Positions 49,261-58,521 of a stretch of DNA of 64,000 bases are shown here, piece after piece. Location of the stretch: positions 186,001-250,000 of the forward strand of contig NZ_JBMVQZ010000001.1 in NCBI RefSeq assembly GCF_049537155.1. The letters are read 5' to 3'. Under the pieces are notes generated by a model. It worked only from the letters and a program-made list of their open reading frames with translations. It was not told the DNA's origin and searched no databases. This DNA is from Limisphaera sp049537155 (GTDB lineage Bacteria; Verrucomicrobiota; Verrucomicrobiia; Limisphaerales; Limisphaeraceae). The position numbers and the translations under genes are program-made. Position 1 is the first letter of the stretch. Each line of letters begins with the position of its first letter.

Positions 49261-52200
49261 CGCATGCACCGTTTGCTGGCGTCCGTGATTCGCAGGGCTT
49301 GCACCTGGCTGGTGTGGGCCGCGGCCTGCGTGCCGGGTCCCGGAGCGGTCACGTCCCCGCCCGACTCACCCTTTCTGGTCGAGAATTGGAGCACGGCCGA
49401 GGGACTGCCCCAGAGTTCCGTGCTCACATTGATGCAAGACCGTCACGGGTACTTGTGGGCCGGCACCCTGAACGGCCTGGTGCGGTTTGACGGACTTCGG
49501 TTCACGCTCTTCGATGCGGTCAACACCCCGGGGCTGGAAAGCAGCCGCATCGTTTTGGTGTACGAGGACCGCGAGGGAAGGCTCTGGATCGGAACCGAGA
49601 CGGCGGGGGTTTTTCTGGCCCGCCCGGATGGTTTGCGACCGGTGGACATCGGCAGGCGCGCCCGTGAAGGCCGGTTGCGGGCCGTGGTCGAAGACCGGCA
49701 GGGCGCGGTCTGGTTCTACACCGAAGACGGTCAGCTCGGGCGGTACCGTGAAGGTCAGATGAGCGTATGGCGGCTGCGGGCGGACATTCCGGGGTTTTGC
49801 CGGGCGCTGGCGGCGGAAGAGGATTATCTCTGGGTGGGAACCGACCAGCAATTGACCGCCTTCGGTCCCTGGGAGGCCGTCGAACCTCCGAAACTGCCGG
49901 TACACCTGATCCTGCCGGTGCCGCGGCTGGATCTGCTCGTGCCCAGTCGGTCCGGCGGACACTGGCGGTTTCTGAACGGCCGCATCTTGCTGTGTCGCGG
50001 CAACGAGCTGGTGAAGGATCTGGGGCCCTATCCGTGGCGGCCCAATGCCAGGCCGTCCGCGGCGTGTGAAGATCTGGACGGCAATCTCGTCGTGGGCACC
50101 CTCGACGAGACGAGCGGCGACGGCGTCTACTGGTTCGACGCCTCCGGCCGCGCCACGCGGATCGGCCGGGCCGATGGTCTGGCGGCGGAAGGCATTTTGG
50201 CGGTCCTAGTGGATCGGGAAGGAAACCTCTGGGTGGGCACGGACGGAGGTGGATTGCATCGCGTCCAGCGCAAGCGTTTCCGCCGTCACGTCCTGGCCAA
50301 CGCCGTCGTGGCACAAACCGTCTGCAGCGATCAGGAGGGCAACGTTTGGATGGGGTTCACGCGCGGAGTGGCCCTCCAACGGAGCGGGGAGCTCGTGGCA
50401 TTCGGGCCGGTACACGGACTGGCCAATCCGTACGAGCAGAACGTCTCGGCGGTGTGGGTGGATCGCGAAGACCGCGTGTGGGTGGGTACGGGAGGGGGCC
50501 TGTTCCAGTGGACCGGGACCCGATTCGAGCGGGTCTCCGGCTCGCCGGCATTGTTGACGGCGGTGCTTGCCATCTACGAGGACAGCCGGGGGGATCTGTG
50601 GGTCGGCACCCAGGCCGGGTTGCTGAGCCGGTCGGGCGATCGATGGCATTGGTGGCGGGCCCCGGATGGGCCGGACCCGTCGCCCGTCCGGGCCATCGCG
50701 GAAGACGGGCAGGGGAACCTCTGGATCGGAACGGCGGGCGCGGGCCTCTACTGCCGCCGGGATGGGAAATGGACCTGCTGGAAAAAGTCCGCCAGTGGAT
50801 TGCCGAGCGAAGAGGTCTCCTGCTTGTGGGCCGACCCGGAAGGGACACTCTGGGTGGGCACCTCCGGACACGGCCTGGCTGTCTTCCACGGCGATCGCTG
50901 GGCCCGGTTTACCACGCAGAACGGTCTCCCCGGCAACAGCGTCTGCTACCTGTTCCCCGAACCCGGCGGACCGCTGTGGATCGGGTCCAATGCCGGGCTC
51001 ATGCGCGTTCCTCCTGAAGTACTGGCAGAAGTTCGATCAGGGCAGACCGACAGGCTGAACGGACGCGTCTACGGCCGGGCCGACGGCCTGCCCACAGGGG
51101 AATGCACCCAGGGATCCCAACCGGCCGCCACGTCCTCTCCGGATGGCCGACTCTGGTTTGCCACCGTCCAGGGTGTGGTCTCGGTTCACCCGGACGCGCT
51201 GGCTCCCAACCGCATCCCGCCCCCGGTGTTGATCGAATCGGTCTGGATGGACAACCAACCGGTCCGCCTGCGGGGGTTGACCGCCGAAGCCCTCCCGCCG
51301 TTGATCGTTCCCCCGGGACCGCACAGGATCGAGATCCATTTCACCAGCCTCAACCTGTCCGCACCGGAACGGGCCCGCTTCGAGTACCGCCTCGAAGGTT
51401 ACGACGACAAATGGACCTCCGCCAACGGGACCCGGTTGGTGCGCTACCCCCGATTGCCGCCGGGCCGGTATCTCTTCGAGGTCCGCGCCGCCAACGAGGA
51501 CGGCGTTTGGAGTGTCACCCCGGCGCGCCTGACCATCACCGTGCGACCGCCCTTCTGGCAGACGCCGTGGTTTCTCACCGCGGCCACCCTGGCTTTGCTC
51601 GGTGGGATTGCCGGGGCCGTGCACTGGTTTTCCACCGCCCGGCTTCGCCGGCAGTTGCGGCTCCAGCAGGCGCTCGAACGTGAACGGGCACGAATCGCGC
51701 GCGATCTGCACGACCAGCTCGGAGCCAACCTGGTGCAGGTGGCCCTGCTGGGTGAAATGCTGGAGACGGACAAGGATGACCCCGGCGAAGTCCAGGCCCA
51801 AGCCCGCCAGATCACCGAAACCGCGCGCGAAACCACGCGGGCACTGGACGAAATCGTCTGGGCCACCAACCCGGCCCACGATTCCCTGGAAGGTCTCGTC
51901 AATTACATCTGCAAGTACGCCCAGGAATACCTGGCCATCGCCGGGATCAAATATCGTTTGGAGGTCCCGCCATTGCCGGAACGGCCCCTGGCGCCGGAGG
52001 TCCGCCACAATGTCTACCTCGCCGCCAAGGAGGCCATCCACAACGTCGTGAAACATGCACGCGCCCAAAGCCTCCACCTGCGGGTGCGACTCGACAACGG
52101 TCACGCCGTGCTGGAGATTCAGGACGACGGCTGTGGTCTGCCGCCCGACGCCGTCCAGCGCGGCCGCCACGGCCTGGGCAACATGCAGAGGCGTATGCAG

Positions 52201-52290
52201 GAGGTCGGAGGAAAATGCCAGATCGAATCCGGGCCAGGGCAGGGGACGCGCGTGCGCCTCATCTTTCCCACTGGTCTTTCGGCATCATGA
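49258..52290 (+). CDS. Large sensor kinase: propeller (Reg_prop)-Y_Y_Y-TM-HisKA_3-HATPase
   Basis: A 1010-residue membrane sensor. After a signal/anchor (about 1-32) come some 12-14 propeller repeats of the Reg_prop type with 'EDREGRLWIGTETAGVF'-like phrasing (LWVGT/LWIGT recurring about every 40-50 residues), up to about 620; then a Y_Y_Y immunoglobulin-like domain (ending 'GRYLFEVRAANEDGVWS'), a single transmembrane helix (about 765-785, WFLTAATLALLGGIAGAVHWF), a HisKA_3 helix with H818 in 'ERARIARDLHDQLGANLVQVALLGEM', and a HATPase domain with 'AAKEAIHNVVKHARA' and 'GCGLPPDAVQRGRHGLGNMQRRMQEVGG'. This layout resembles Bacteroides/Verrucomicrobia carbohydrate sensors, which read sugars outside the membrane, but here there is no fused AraC domain. 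The cognate regulator follows. Confidence 0.9.
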   Translation: MRMHRLLASVIRRACTWLVWAAACVPGPGAVTSPPDSPFLVENWSTAEGLPQSSVLTLMQDRHGYLWAGTLNGLVRFDGLRFTLFDAVNTPGLESSRIVLVYEDREGRLWIGTETAGVFLARPDGLRPVDIGRRAREGRLRAVVEDRQGAVWFYTEDGQLGRYREGQMSVWRLRADIPGFCRALAAEEDYLWVGTDQQLTAFGPWEAVEPPKLPVHLILPVPRLDLLVPSRSGGHWRFLNGRILLCRGNELVKDLGPYPWRPNARPSAACEDLDGNLVVGTLDETSGDGVYWFDASGRATRIGRADGLAAEGILAVLVDREGNLWVGTDGGGLHRVQRKRFRRHVLANAVVAQTVCSDQEGNVWMGFTRGVALQRSGELVAFGPVHGLANPYEQNVSAVWVDREDRVWVGTGGGLFQWTGTRFERVSGSPALLTAVLAIYEDSRGDLWVGTQAGLLSRSGDRWHWWRAPDGPDPSPVRAIAEDGQGNLWIGTAGAGLYCRRDGKWTCWKKSASGLPSEEVSCLWADPEGTLWVGTSGHGLAVFHGDRWARFTTQNGLPGNSVCYLFPEPGGPLWIGSNAGLMRVPPEVLAEVRSGQTDRLNGRVYGRADGLPTGECTQGSQPAATSSPDGRLWFATVQGVVSVHPDALAPNRIPPPVLIESVWMDNQPVRLRGLTAEALPPLIVPPGPHRIEIHFTSLNLSAPERARFEYRLEGYDDKWTSANGTRLVRYPRLPPGRYLFEVRAANEDGVWSVTPARLTITVRPPFWQTPWFLTAATLALLGGIAGAVHWFSTARLRRQLRLQQALERERARIARDLHDQLGANLVQVALLGEMLETDKDDPGEVQAQARQITETARETTRALDEIVWATNPAHDSLEGLVNYICKYAQEYLAIAGIKYRLEVPPLPERPLAPEVRHNVYLAAKEAIHNVVKHARAQSLHLRVRLDNGHAVLEIQDDGCGLPPDAVQRGRHGLGNMQRRMQEVGGKCQIESGPGQGTRVRLIFPTGLSAS

Positions 52291-52422
52291 ACCCGCGGTT
52301 CCCTCTTCATCCCTGCGAGGGTTTCCCCGGCGTTCGCGCCCGGACCGGACCCGGGCCGGACGAACCGGGCCTTCTCCGCCACTTCGTTTCCCGAACCGGG
52401 CCTTTGCCCCGTCCCTGAAACC

Positions 52423-53052
52423 ATGCCCATCAAGGTCGCCATCGTCGAAGACAACGAAAAGCTCCGGGACACGCTCGGCCGCGTCCTGGACCGCACGGAG
52501 GGATTTGCGTGCGCAGGACGCTTTGCCACAGCCGAGGAGGCCCTCGAACAGGTCCCCGCTCTCAAGCCGGATGTCGTGCTCATGGACATCAACCTGCCCG
52601 GCATTAACGGCGTGGAATGTGTCCGCCGGCTCAAGGAACAGTGTCCGGACACCCAGTTCATCATGCTCACCGTCTATGAAGACACCGACAACATCTTCAA
52701 CGCGCTGGCCGCCGGCGCCACGGGGTACCTGCTCAAGCGCTCCAGCAAGGCCGAGCTGCTGCAGGCCATTCGGGACGTCATGAAAGGCGGTTCGCCCATG
52801 ACCACGCACATCGCGCGCAAGGTCGTCCAGTCTTTCCAAAAGCCCCTGCCGCCGCAGCCGCGTCAGGATTTCGAGCTTTCACCTCGGGAACACGAGGTCC
52901 TGGATCTCCTGGCCCAGGGCTTCCTCTACAAGGAAATCGCCGAGAAACTCGGCGTCACCTACGAGACCGTCCACACCCACATCCGCAGGATCTACGAAAA
53001 ACTCCAGGTACGCACCCGGACGGAGGCCGTCGCCAAATTTCTCAGGCGTTGA
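52423..53052 (+). CDS. NarL/FixJ-type response regulator
   Basis: A 209-residue regulator. The receiver (1-120) has the acidic pair in IVEDNE, phospho-acceptor D55 in VVLMDINLPGING, and 'LTVYED' and 'YLLKRSS' for the Thr and Lys. A linker of about 25 residues leads to the LuxR-type HTH (about 147-209): 'ELSPREHEVLDLLAQGFLYKEIAEKLGVTYETVHTHIRRIYEKLQVRTRTEAVAKF'. It lies 132 bases after the sensor kinase gene and is the likely output protein of that system. Its targets are unknown; the MFS transporter upstream is a candidate. Confidence 0.93.
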   Translation: MPIKVAIVEDNEKLRDTLGRVLDRTEGFACAGRFATAEEALEQVPALKPDVVLMDINLPGINGVECVRRLKEQCPDTQFIMLTVYEDTDNIFNALAAGATGYLLKRSSKAELLQAIRDVMKGGSPMTTHIARKVVQSFQKPLPPQPRQDFELSPREHEVLDLLAQGFLYKEIAEKLGVTYETVHTHIRRIYEKLQVRTRTEAVAKFLRR

Positions 53053-54075
53053 CCGCCCGGCCGTCCTGCCGGCCGCCGGGCGCAGAAGCTGCCCGGGCGA
53101 CGGGCGCGCGTGACGCCCGGCATGACATGCCCTAAGCCGGGACCAGCTTCCATGAGGGCGGTTGCCGCGTGTGTGGCGTCTCGACCAGCTCCGGAACCCG
53201 CCTTCGCCACAGCGAGCCTGCCCGGTGCCAGTCGCGGCCGGTTCCGGCTGGCTGGAAACGGCCCCTGTGGCGCGCCGCAACCACCGCGGATTCCTTCCGT
53301 GCTGCTGGTCCGCACCGCATTTCTGAGCGGTCAGGCCCGCGCCTTCCGTTTCGGCCTGCGCCGGTTGTCCCACAGGTGCGACGTGCGCCGCCGAGAGGCA
53401 CCAGGCACCGGGCCACGGAGCAGAGGGGCCGGTTGTTGAACCGGGCGACGGCCCTTGCGGCGGCGGTTTTTGGGTCCCGCCTGAAGCCCGATGAATTGGC
53501 GACCGATGCGCCCGGTATACATGCAATAGAACATACATTGTGCCGAATTATATCAGACCGCGGCACGGCGCCTCGTCGGCCTCGAGGGTCATCTGTCCCG
53601 CACGCTCCAACGCCCCTGACCGCTTCTGCACGCATGAGCGCCGGCGTCTTGCCCATGGCCGAACAGCCTGCCCGGCGCGTCCGAGCCGCCCCGTTCCCCG
53701 ATGGCGGCCCGCGAGCTTCCTCCGAGAGCGTCCAATCGGCGTCAGAGTCGAGCCGGAGTGGAAAGGTTCAACGCTACAAGAGGCCGTGGCCTTCGTGCGA
53801 TGGTGGCCTTGCAGGGCTTGGGCAGGCCGGCGATGTCGCGCCGGCGGGACAAACGTTCGCGGCGCTTGTGGCGCGAAGTGCGAAGATGACGGGCCCTGCC
53901 AGTTTCGTGGTGCGATCCTGTCTGTCGGACGGGTTGGATTGTGTGGACGGCCGGGATCCGCAAGGCCTCGGGGCCCGGCTTTTCGCGCGGTTGAGCCGCA
54001 GCCGGCCGTTGATCGGCTTCCGATTTGGGACCTGCCCTCGTGGCGGGCTCCCGGCCGCTCTGCCGTGGGCACGGT
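53053..54075. other. Gene-free 1 kb stretch
   Basis: Between the response regulator and lepB (end of lepB at 54076) I find no reading frame with coding character; translated frames are Arg/Pro/Ser-rich and without motifs. A long inverted repeat GCCGGGCG (53075-53082) / CGCCCGGC (53114-53121) lies just after the regulator and may act as its 3' end signal. An A+T-rich island (about 53513-53556) contains the extended -10 TGATATAAT read on the minus strand. The rest looks like decayed or non-coding sequence. A decayed gene or an unrecognised RNA cannot be excluded. Confidence 0.5.
53547..53556 (-). promoter_or_regulatory. Extended -10 promoter in the 1 kb gap
   Basis: On the minus strand the sequence TG-A-TATAAT (TATAAT is 53547-53552) is a perfect extended -10 element within the only A+T-rich patch of the gap. 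No -35 box is present at 17 bases. It would transcribe leftwards from about 53540 into sequence with no gene, possibly making a small or antisense RNA toward the response regulator. Confidence 0.3.
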
Positions 54076-55236
54076 TCAGTGTGGAGCCCAACCGAACCGC
54101 TCGGTGATGGGCCAGTAAACGAACCAGAAGCGGCCGATGACGTTGCGGGCCGGTAGGGGGCCCCAAGCCCGGGAATCCAGACTGTTGAGCGTATTGTCGC
54201 CCATGACCATGTAGTGACCGGGCGGCACGACCACACCTTCGGGATGCTCGTAAAACAGCGGGGCGAGCCGCTGGCCGTCCACGTGGCCGGAGTACTGACT
54301 GTCGCGTGGCGGCTGGTCGGGATCGAAGCTGTAGACCAGCTCGAACCCGGGATCGAGGTGGGTCAGCCGGCGGCCGTTGATGATCACGTGCCGGTCGGGG
54401 CCGATCTGGACACGTTCGCTGCCCAGGGCGACGAGTCGTTTGATGTAGTACTGATCCTGCGGGAGGCCGCGGATTCCGGCGGTTTCGAAGACGATGATCT
54501 CGCCGCGGCGGGGCGGGCGGAAGTTGTAGGTCATGCGATCCACGAACAGGTGGTCTCCGCTGTGAACGCGCACGTGGAGCACGGTGTCGCCCTTGCGGAA
54601 GTACTGGCCCGGCCGGAGTCCGCCGCGGACGGCGATGTCGTACTGGCCGGTGTCCGGCGGAAACCAGATGGTATGCGGCACGCCGCCGATCCACAGGGTC
54701 TGTTTCAGGTTGAAAAAGAGCAGGCGCACCGGCGGGTCCACGCGCTGGATGGGACCGTCGGTCTTGGCCACCACCTTGACGTATGAGACCCCGGCAAACC
54801 ATTCCCGGATGCGTTGCCAGCCTTTTGGCGGTTGAAAGTCCGGGTACTGCAGGAGGTTGACCGACGTTACGCCGAAGAGTGTCGGCTGCATGGAGCCGGT
54901 GGGGATTTTGAAGGGCTGCAGGAAGAAGGTCCGGATCCCCATGGCCACGGCCAGTGCCACCAGCATGACCTCGAAATTCTCCCGCAACCGGGGGTGCGGG
55001 TACCGGAGCAACCACTGGCGGGCGGCGTCTTCCACGGCGTCCATCTGCTCGCGCACGGCGATGGGGTTGGCCCCTTCGCGCAACACCCGGCGAAGTTCGC
55101 TCGTGGCGTTCTGCAGGCCCTCGCGTGCGGCGGGCGACAACAGGTCTGCCTGCGCATGCGCGAGGCGTTCGACGTGCCGGCAGAGGTTGAGCGCATCACG
55201 AACGGTCCGGGAAAAGAGCCAGCGCAACCAGAGCAT
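54076..55236 (-). CDS. lepB: Signal peptidase I
   Basis: A 386-residue type I signal peptidase, longer than most. An N-terminal cytoplasmic helical region (about 1-85) precedes one membrane helix (about 90-105, MLVALAVAMGIRTFFL). The catalytic Ser is in 'PFKIPTGSMQPTLFG' (S115) and the Lys in 'YYIKRLVALGSE'; further boxes are 'VDRMTYNFRPPRRGEIIVF' and 'YMVMGDNTLNSLDSRAWGPLP'. An extra region (about 130-230) between the Ser and the next conserved box enlarges the periplasmic domain. lepA lies upstream on the same strand with 44 bases between, the common lepA-lepB order. Confidence 0.95.
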   Translation of the reverse strand: MLWLRWLFSRTVRDALNLCRHVERLAHAQADLLSPAAREGLQNATSELRRVLREGANPIAVREQMDAVEDAARQWLLRYPHPRLRENFEVMLVALAVAMGIRTFFLQPFKIPTGSMQPTLFGVTSVNLLQYPDFQPPKGWQRIREWFAGVSYVKVVAKTDGPIQRVDPPVRLLFFNLKQTLWIGGVPHTIWFPPDTGQYDIAVRGGLRPGQYFRKGDTVLHVRVHSGDHLFVDRMTYNFRPPRRGEIIVFETAGIRGLPQDQYYIKRLVALGSERVQIGPDRHVIINGRRLTHLDPGFELVYSFDPDQPPRDSQYSGHVDGQRLAPLFYEHPEGVVVPPGHYMVMGDNTLNSLDSRAWGPLPARNVIGRFWFVYWPITERFGWAPH

Positions 55237-55280
55237 GTGAGGAGGCCCTCCAGGTGGATCGTGTGCGGTTGGATGGCCGG

Positions 55281-57074
55281 TCAGCCCGTTTTGAGCACCT
55301 CGATGAAGGCCTCCTGGGGTATGTGAACCGAGCCGATGGCTTTCATGCGCTTTTTCCCTTCCTTTTGTCGTTCGAGCAGCTTCCGCTTGCGGGTGATGTC
55401 ACCGCCGTAACATTTGGCGGTGACATCCTTGCGCAGGGCGCTGACGGTCTCCCGGGCGATGATCCGGCCGCCGATGGCGGCCTGGATGGCCACTTGGAAT
55501 TGCTGTCGCGGGATGACCTCCTTCAGTTTGGCGGCCAGCATCCGGCCGCGGCTCTCGGCCTTGTCCCGATGCACGATACAGGAGAAGGCGTCCACTGGCT
55601 CGCCGTTGACCAGCATGTCCAGCTTGACCATGTCGGACGGCATGTAGCCGGCGTGTTCGTAGTCGAGCGAGCCGTAGCCGTGGGTGACGCTTTTGATGCG
55701 GTCGTGGAAGTCAATGAGGATCTCGTTGAGCGGCAGTCGGGCCGTGAGCATGACCCGGCGCGGGTCCAGCGTCTCGGTGTTTTCCACCACGCCCCGTTTC
55801 TCGGTGATGAGGAGCAGCAGGTCGCCAATGTACTCGTTCGGGCACAGGATGTAGGCCCGGATGATGGGCTCCTCGATTTGCTCGATGTAGTTCGGATCGG
55901 GCATGTGGGCGGGGTTGTCCACCTCCTTGACGGTCCCGTTGGTAAGCCGGACGCGGTAGACCACGCTCGGGTAGGTGGCGATGATGTCCAGGTTGTACTC
56001 GCGCCGGAGGCGTTCCTGCACGATCTCCATGTGCAACAGCCCCAGGAAACCGCAACGGAAGCCGAAGCCGAGTGCCACGCTGGTCTCCGGCTGGTACACG
56101 AAGGCGGGGTCGTTGAGCTGCAGCTTGGCCATGCTGGCCTTCAGGTGCTCGTAGTCGGCGGTGTTGATCGGGTAGATCCCGCTGAAGACCATCGGCCGGA
56201 CCTCTTGGAATCCGGGCAGGGCCGGCGAGGGCACACGGGCATCGGTGATGGTGTCCCCGAGTTTGACTTCCGACGGGCTCTTGATGTTGGCCGTGAGGTA
56301 GCCGGTCTCCCCCACCCCCAGCCGTTCCCGTGTGTAGGGCTTCGGATTGAAGCTTCCGACCTCCTTGACCTCGTAGGTCCGGCCCGAGTGGAGCAGGCGG
56401 ATCTGCATGCCCGGACGCAGCTCGCCATTGAAGACCCGCACGTAAACGACGACGCCCTTGTAGGTGTCGTAGTAGGAGTCGAAGGCCAGCGCCTGCAGGC
56501 TGGGTGCACCGGTCGGTTGCGGAGGTGGGATCCGCTCCACGATGGCCTCGAGGATCTCGTCGGTTCCGATCCCCTCCTTGGCCGAGGCCAGGATGGCCGT
56601 TTCAGCCGGGATGGCCAGGATGTCTTCCAGTTGCTGGCGAACCATGGCGATGTTGGCGTGGGGCAGATCGATTTTGTTGATGACCGGGATGATGGCCAGG
56701 TTCTGTTTCATGGCCAGGTGGACATTGGCCACCGTCTGAGCCTCCACGCCCTGCGCGGCATCAATAACCAGCAGCGCCCCCTCACAGGCCCGCAGACTGC
56801 GGGAAACCTCGTAGGAAAAGTCCACATGTCCCGGGGTGTCGATCAGGTTCAGCTCGTACCGCTGACCGTTCCGGGCGGTGTAGTACATGGTCACCGGGTG
56901 CGCCTTGATGGTGATGCCGCGCTCCCGTTCGATGTCCATGGAGTCCAGCAGCTGCTCCTGCATCTCCCGGTCCGAAATTGTGCCGGTCCGATGCAGCAGA
57001 CGATCCGAAAGGGTCGTCTTCCCATGATCCACATGGGCAATGATGCAAAAGTTTCGAATCAGGCTCGGCTCCAT
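55281..57074 (-). CDS. lepA: Elongation factor 4 (LepA)
   Basis: A 597-residue translational GTPase that back-translocates stalled ribosomes or aids 30S biogenesis. G1 'CIIAHVDHGKTTLSDRLL', G2 'RERGITIKAHPVTMYY', G3 'LIDTPGHVDFSYEV', G4 'PVINKIDL', and the LepA-specific 'GFRCGFLGLLHMEIVQERLRREYNLDIIATYPSVVY' and C-terminal 'AKCYGGDITRKRKLLERQKEGKKRMKAIGSVHIPQEAFIEVLKT' are all present. The start ATG at 57074 gives the canonical MEPSLIRNFCIIAH. Confidence 0.98.
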   Translation of the reverse strand: MEPSLIRNFCIIAHVDHGKTTLSDRLLHRTGTISDREMQEQLLDSMDIERERGITIKAHPVTMYYTARNGQRYELNLIDTPGHVDFSYEVSRSLRACEGALLVIDAAQGVEAQTVANVHLAMKQNLAIIPVINKIDLPHANIAMVRQQLEDILAIPAETAILASAKEGIGTDEILEAIVERIPPPQPTGAPSLQALAFDSYYDTYKGVVVYVRVFNGELRPGMQIRLLHSGRTYEVKEVGSFNPKPYTRERLGVGETGYLTANIKSPSEVKLGDTITDARVPSPALPGFQEVRPMVFSGIYPINTADYEHLKASMAKLQLNDPAFVYQPETSVALGFGFRCGFLGLLHMEIVQERLRREYNLDIIATYPSVVYRVRLTNGTVKEVDNPAHMPDPNYIEQIEEPIIRAYILCPNEYIGDLLLLITEKRGVVENTETLDPRRVMLTARLPLNEILIDFHDRIKSVTHGYGSLDYEHAGYMPSDMVKLDMLVNGEPVDAFSCIVHRDKAESRGRMLAAKLKEVIPRQQFQVAIQAAIGGRIIARETVSALRKDVTAKCYGGDITRKRKLLERQKEGKKRMKAIGSVHIPQEAFIEVLKTG

Positions 57075-57428
57075 CGACGTTCTGTGTGCATTCCGTCCGT
57101 TGAACCTTCAAGTTAACTCCGGGCTTGGCGAAGAAAAGAGCAAACCTTGGGGCCTTTGAGAGGGTGCCCGTCGGTTTCGTTTGCCCCCCCTGCCCTTGCG
57201 GCTGTGGCCGGGCCGGTTGAACCGGCCCATGGGGGCGAGGGCCTGCGGGAACACGCACCGATCCTCGCCCGAGCCCGCGTGCCGGGCCGGCGGCTGAAAC
57301 GGTTGTTGACCGATTGGCGTTGCCAGCCGGCACGGATGCAAGGTAGAGAAGAAGAGGCGGGCCGGGGCGGGCCCGGCCGTGCGGTGCCGCGTGTCAAGAC
57401 GAAGACCAAGCAAGCCAAAGGGACGGTC
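57075..57428. other. Divergent intergenic region, lepA / isomerase-like gene
   Basis: About 350 bases separating the leftward lepA-lepB unit from the rightward isomerase-cupin-dehydrogenase cluster. It must hold both promoters. The rightward side has TTGACC (57306-57311) but no -10 at normal spacing; the leftward side has AGTTAACTTGAAGGTTCAAC near 57095-57120 (reverse strand), an A+T-richer patch of possible promoter or operator nature. An AAAGGGA lies before the ATG at 57429. Nothing firmer can be said. Confidence 0.4.
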
Positions 57429-58343
57429 ATGAAACTGGGGTTTGTCTCTGCCATCCTGCCCGAGCTCACGCTCAACGAGGTCCTGGCATTCGCCGCCGCG
57501 GAGGGATTTGATTGTGTGGAGGTGATGTGCTGGCCTCCCGGCCGGGCGGAGCGGCGTTTTGCCGGCGTGACCCACGTGGATGTCATCGGGTTCACGCAGG
57601 CCCGGGCCGACGACATCAACGCACTGTGCGTCCAGCACGGCGTGAACATCAGCGGTCTCGGTTACTACCCCAACCCGCTGGATCCCAACCCGAGCGTGGC
57701 CCGCGCAGCGGTGGAACATCTCAAGCGGGTGATCCGGGCCGCCAGTCTGCTGGGTGTCCGGCAGGTCAACACCTTCGTGGGCCGGGACTGGAAACGCTCC
57801 GTCGAGGAGAACTGGCCCCGGTTTCTGAAGACATGGAAGGCGTTGGTGGCCTTCGCGGAGGATCAGAATGTACGGATCGGGATCGAAAACTGTCCCATGC
57901 TGTTCACACGGGACGAATGGCCCGGCGGCAAAAACCTGGCCACCACACCCGCCATCTGGCGCAGGATGTTCGAGGAGATCCCCTCGGATCATTTCGGGCT
58001 GAACTATGATCCGTCGCACCTGGTGCTTCAGCGGATGGACCCGTTGCTGCCGCTGGCCGAGTTCCGCGATCGCCTGTTCCACATCCACGCGAAAGACGTG
58101 CAGATTCACCCCGAAAAGCTGAACCAAGTGGGGATCTTTGCGTATCCGAAACTCTGGCACACCCCGCGCATCCCCGGATTCGGGGAGATCGATTGGGCAC
58201 GGTTCATGGCCCGGCTCTACGAGATCGGTTACAGCGGGCCGGTGTGCGTGGAGGTGGAGGACGACACCTTTGGACAGACCCTGGAGGGCCGGAAGCGTGC
58301 GGTTTGCGTGGCGGGTCAGGTGCTTCGGCCATTCTTCAGCTGA
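57429..58343 (+). CDS. Sugar phosphate isomerase/epimerase (xylose-isomerase-like TIM barrel)
   Basis: A 304-residue AP-endonuclease-2-fold enzyme. Seen: 'MKLGFVSAILPELTLNEVLAFAAAEGFDCVEVM', metal and substrate residues in 'RIGIENCPML' (Glu), 'FGLNYDPSHLVLQ' (Asp-His), 'LFHIHAKDVQI' (His-Lys-Asp) and 'SGPVCVEVEDD' (Glu). The spacing fits divalent-metal-dependent sugar isomerases/epimerases or dehydratases of cyclitol or keto-sugar pathways. It heads a cluster with a cupin and a Gfo/Idh/MocA oxidoreductase. The exact substrate is unknown. Confidence 0.85.
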   Translation: MKLGFVSAILPELTLNEVLAFAAAEGFDCVEVMCWPPGRAERRFAGVTHVDVIGFTQARADDINALCVQHGVNISGLGYYPNPLDPNPSVARAAVEHLKRVIRAASLLGVRQVNTFVGRDWKRSVEENWPRFLKTWKALVAFAEDQNVRIGIENCPMLFTRDEWPGGKNLATTPAIWRRMFEEIPSDHFGLNYDPSHLVLQRMDPLLPLAEFRDRLFHIHAKDVQIHPEKLNQVGIFAYPKLWHTPRIPGFGEIDWARFMARLYEIGYSGPVCVEVEDDTFGQTLEGRKRAVCVAGQVLRPFFS

Positions 58344-58480
58344 GTGAGCCCCGGCGAACCGGTCCGGGGGCTGCCGGTGGCGGCAAGGGCCCTCCCCTGT
58401 CCGGCAAGGCGGCCCGGCCCCCGGCCCGTCCGCTCCATCCTCCGGGTGCGGTGGGTGACGCCCGTGCAAGCCTGTTGAGC

Positions 58481-58521
58481 TTGACCGATTTCGGCCGGAT
58501 CCTTAAGCCTAGCGCGTCATG
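58481..58521 (+). promoter_or_regulatory. Promoter abutting the cupin start
   Basis: TTGACC (58481-58486; 5 of 6), 17 bases, TAAGCC (58504-58509; weak), then 9 bases to the ATG at 58519. The geometry is identical to that of the MFS gene (TTGACA-N17-TAAGAA-N9-ATG). No Shine-Dalgarno sequence. Confidence 0.35.

Noticed and set aside
53750..53790. A GGTTCAACGC resembling a tRNA T-loop
   Set aside because: The flanking bases do not make a five-base stem, and there is no anticodon or acceptor stem.
53169..54107. A 312-codon rightward frame in the 1 kb gap
   Set aside because: Composition is Arg/Pro/Ser-rich without any motif, and it overlaps the lepB end; treated as non-coding.
55254..57116. A rightward open frame opposite lepA
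   Set aside because: lepA is unmistakable; the opposite frame arises from codon bias.
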